DNA of 64,000 bases from Salinisphaera sp. (GTDB taxonomy: Bacteria; Pseudomonadota; Gammaproteobacteria; Nevskiales; Salinisphaeraceae), in contig JAQIBT010000165.1 in NCBI GenBank assembly GCA_027858915.1, positions 27,218-91,217 of the forward strand, in the 5' to 3' direction. Below the pieces are notes generated by a model. That model ran no database searches, was not told the origin of the DNA, and saw only the letters and a list, made by a program, of their open reading frames with translations. Numbering within the stretch: the first letter of the stretch is position 1; the number at the start of each line of letters is the position of its first letter. Positions 63,992-64,000 of the stretch are shown piece by piece. Position numbers and translations under genes: made by a program.

Positions 63992-64000
63992 CCGTGGCCC

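Noticed and set aside
1..64000. CRISPR arrays, tRNA or rRNA genes, prophage and intact insertion sequences
   Set aside because: No regularly spaced repeats, cloverleaf-like sequences or transposase and phage genes were found by eye; a tRNA scan would be needed to exclude a tRNA fully.

Overview
The window looks like chromosomal DNA from a halophilic, GC-rich gammaproteobacterium. A Salinisphaera-like organism is my inference, from the fused nuoCD gene, the betaine uptake genes, AcnA-type aconitase, OmpW and overall codon style; no rRNA or tRNA gene is visible to confirm it. Almost all of it is tightly packed protein-coding sequence with start/stop overlaps. I saw no CRISPR array, prophage or intact insertion sequence.

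Layout. 1-1079: a partial nicotinate phosphoribosyltransferase running off the left edge. 1342-2810: two tandem DUF374-type acyltransferases. 2954-11278: a small PII-like gene, then a six-gene cluster resembling formate hydrogenlyase/hydrogenase-4 (HyfC, E, F, G, I and B types). Its large subunit has lost all four NiFe-binding cysteines, and its small subunit carries a fused half-ferredoxin, so it should be an energy-converting-hydrogenase-related (Ehr) complex rather than a hydrogenase. 11609-15620: a fatty acyl-AMP ligase/ACP fusion, a cytochrome P450 broken by a frameshift just before its heme loop, and a divergent phosphopantetheinyl transferase. 15598-20398: Nudix hydrolase, purD, a phospholipid N-methyltransferase and aconitase. 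20705-35511: the complete nuoA-N operon for respiratory complex I.

35702-38365: a lytic transglycosylase and a flavoprotein. 38588-42459: an alpha-hydroxyketone quorum-sensing locus of the Vibrio Cqs / Legionella Lqs kind (autoinducer synthase, response regulator, sensor kinase), next to a divergent GGDEF-EAL protein. 45297-47759: a lipocalin and an Atm1-type ABC exporter. 47964-53390: a glycine-betaine ABC transporter (ProVWX), with an extra binding protein and an MFS transporter upstream. 53562-63693: a GNAT acetyltransferase/histone-deacetylase-family pair, enoyl-CoA hydratase, a lipoprotein, asd, a LysR regulator, a secretory lipase, a protein phosphatase, OmpW and a short-chain dehydrogenase. 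The last 100 bases hold a large imperfect palindrome.

The main themes are membrane energy conversion (two complex-I-related machines about 9.4 kb apart), osmoprotection by betaine, and lipid- or acyl-derived chemistry and signalling. The strongest candidates for new biology are the cysteine-less Ehr complex with its fused single-cluster subunit, the Lqs-like signalling locus outside Vibrio and Legionella, and the P450/acyl-ACP locus.
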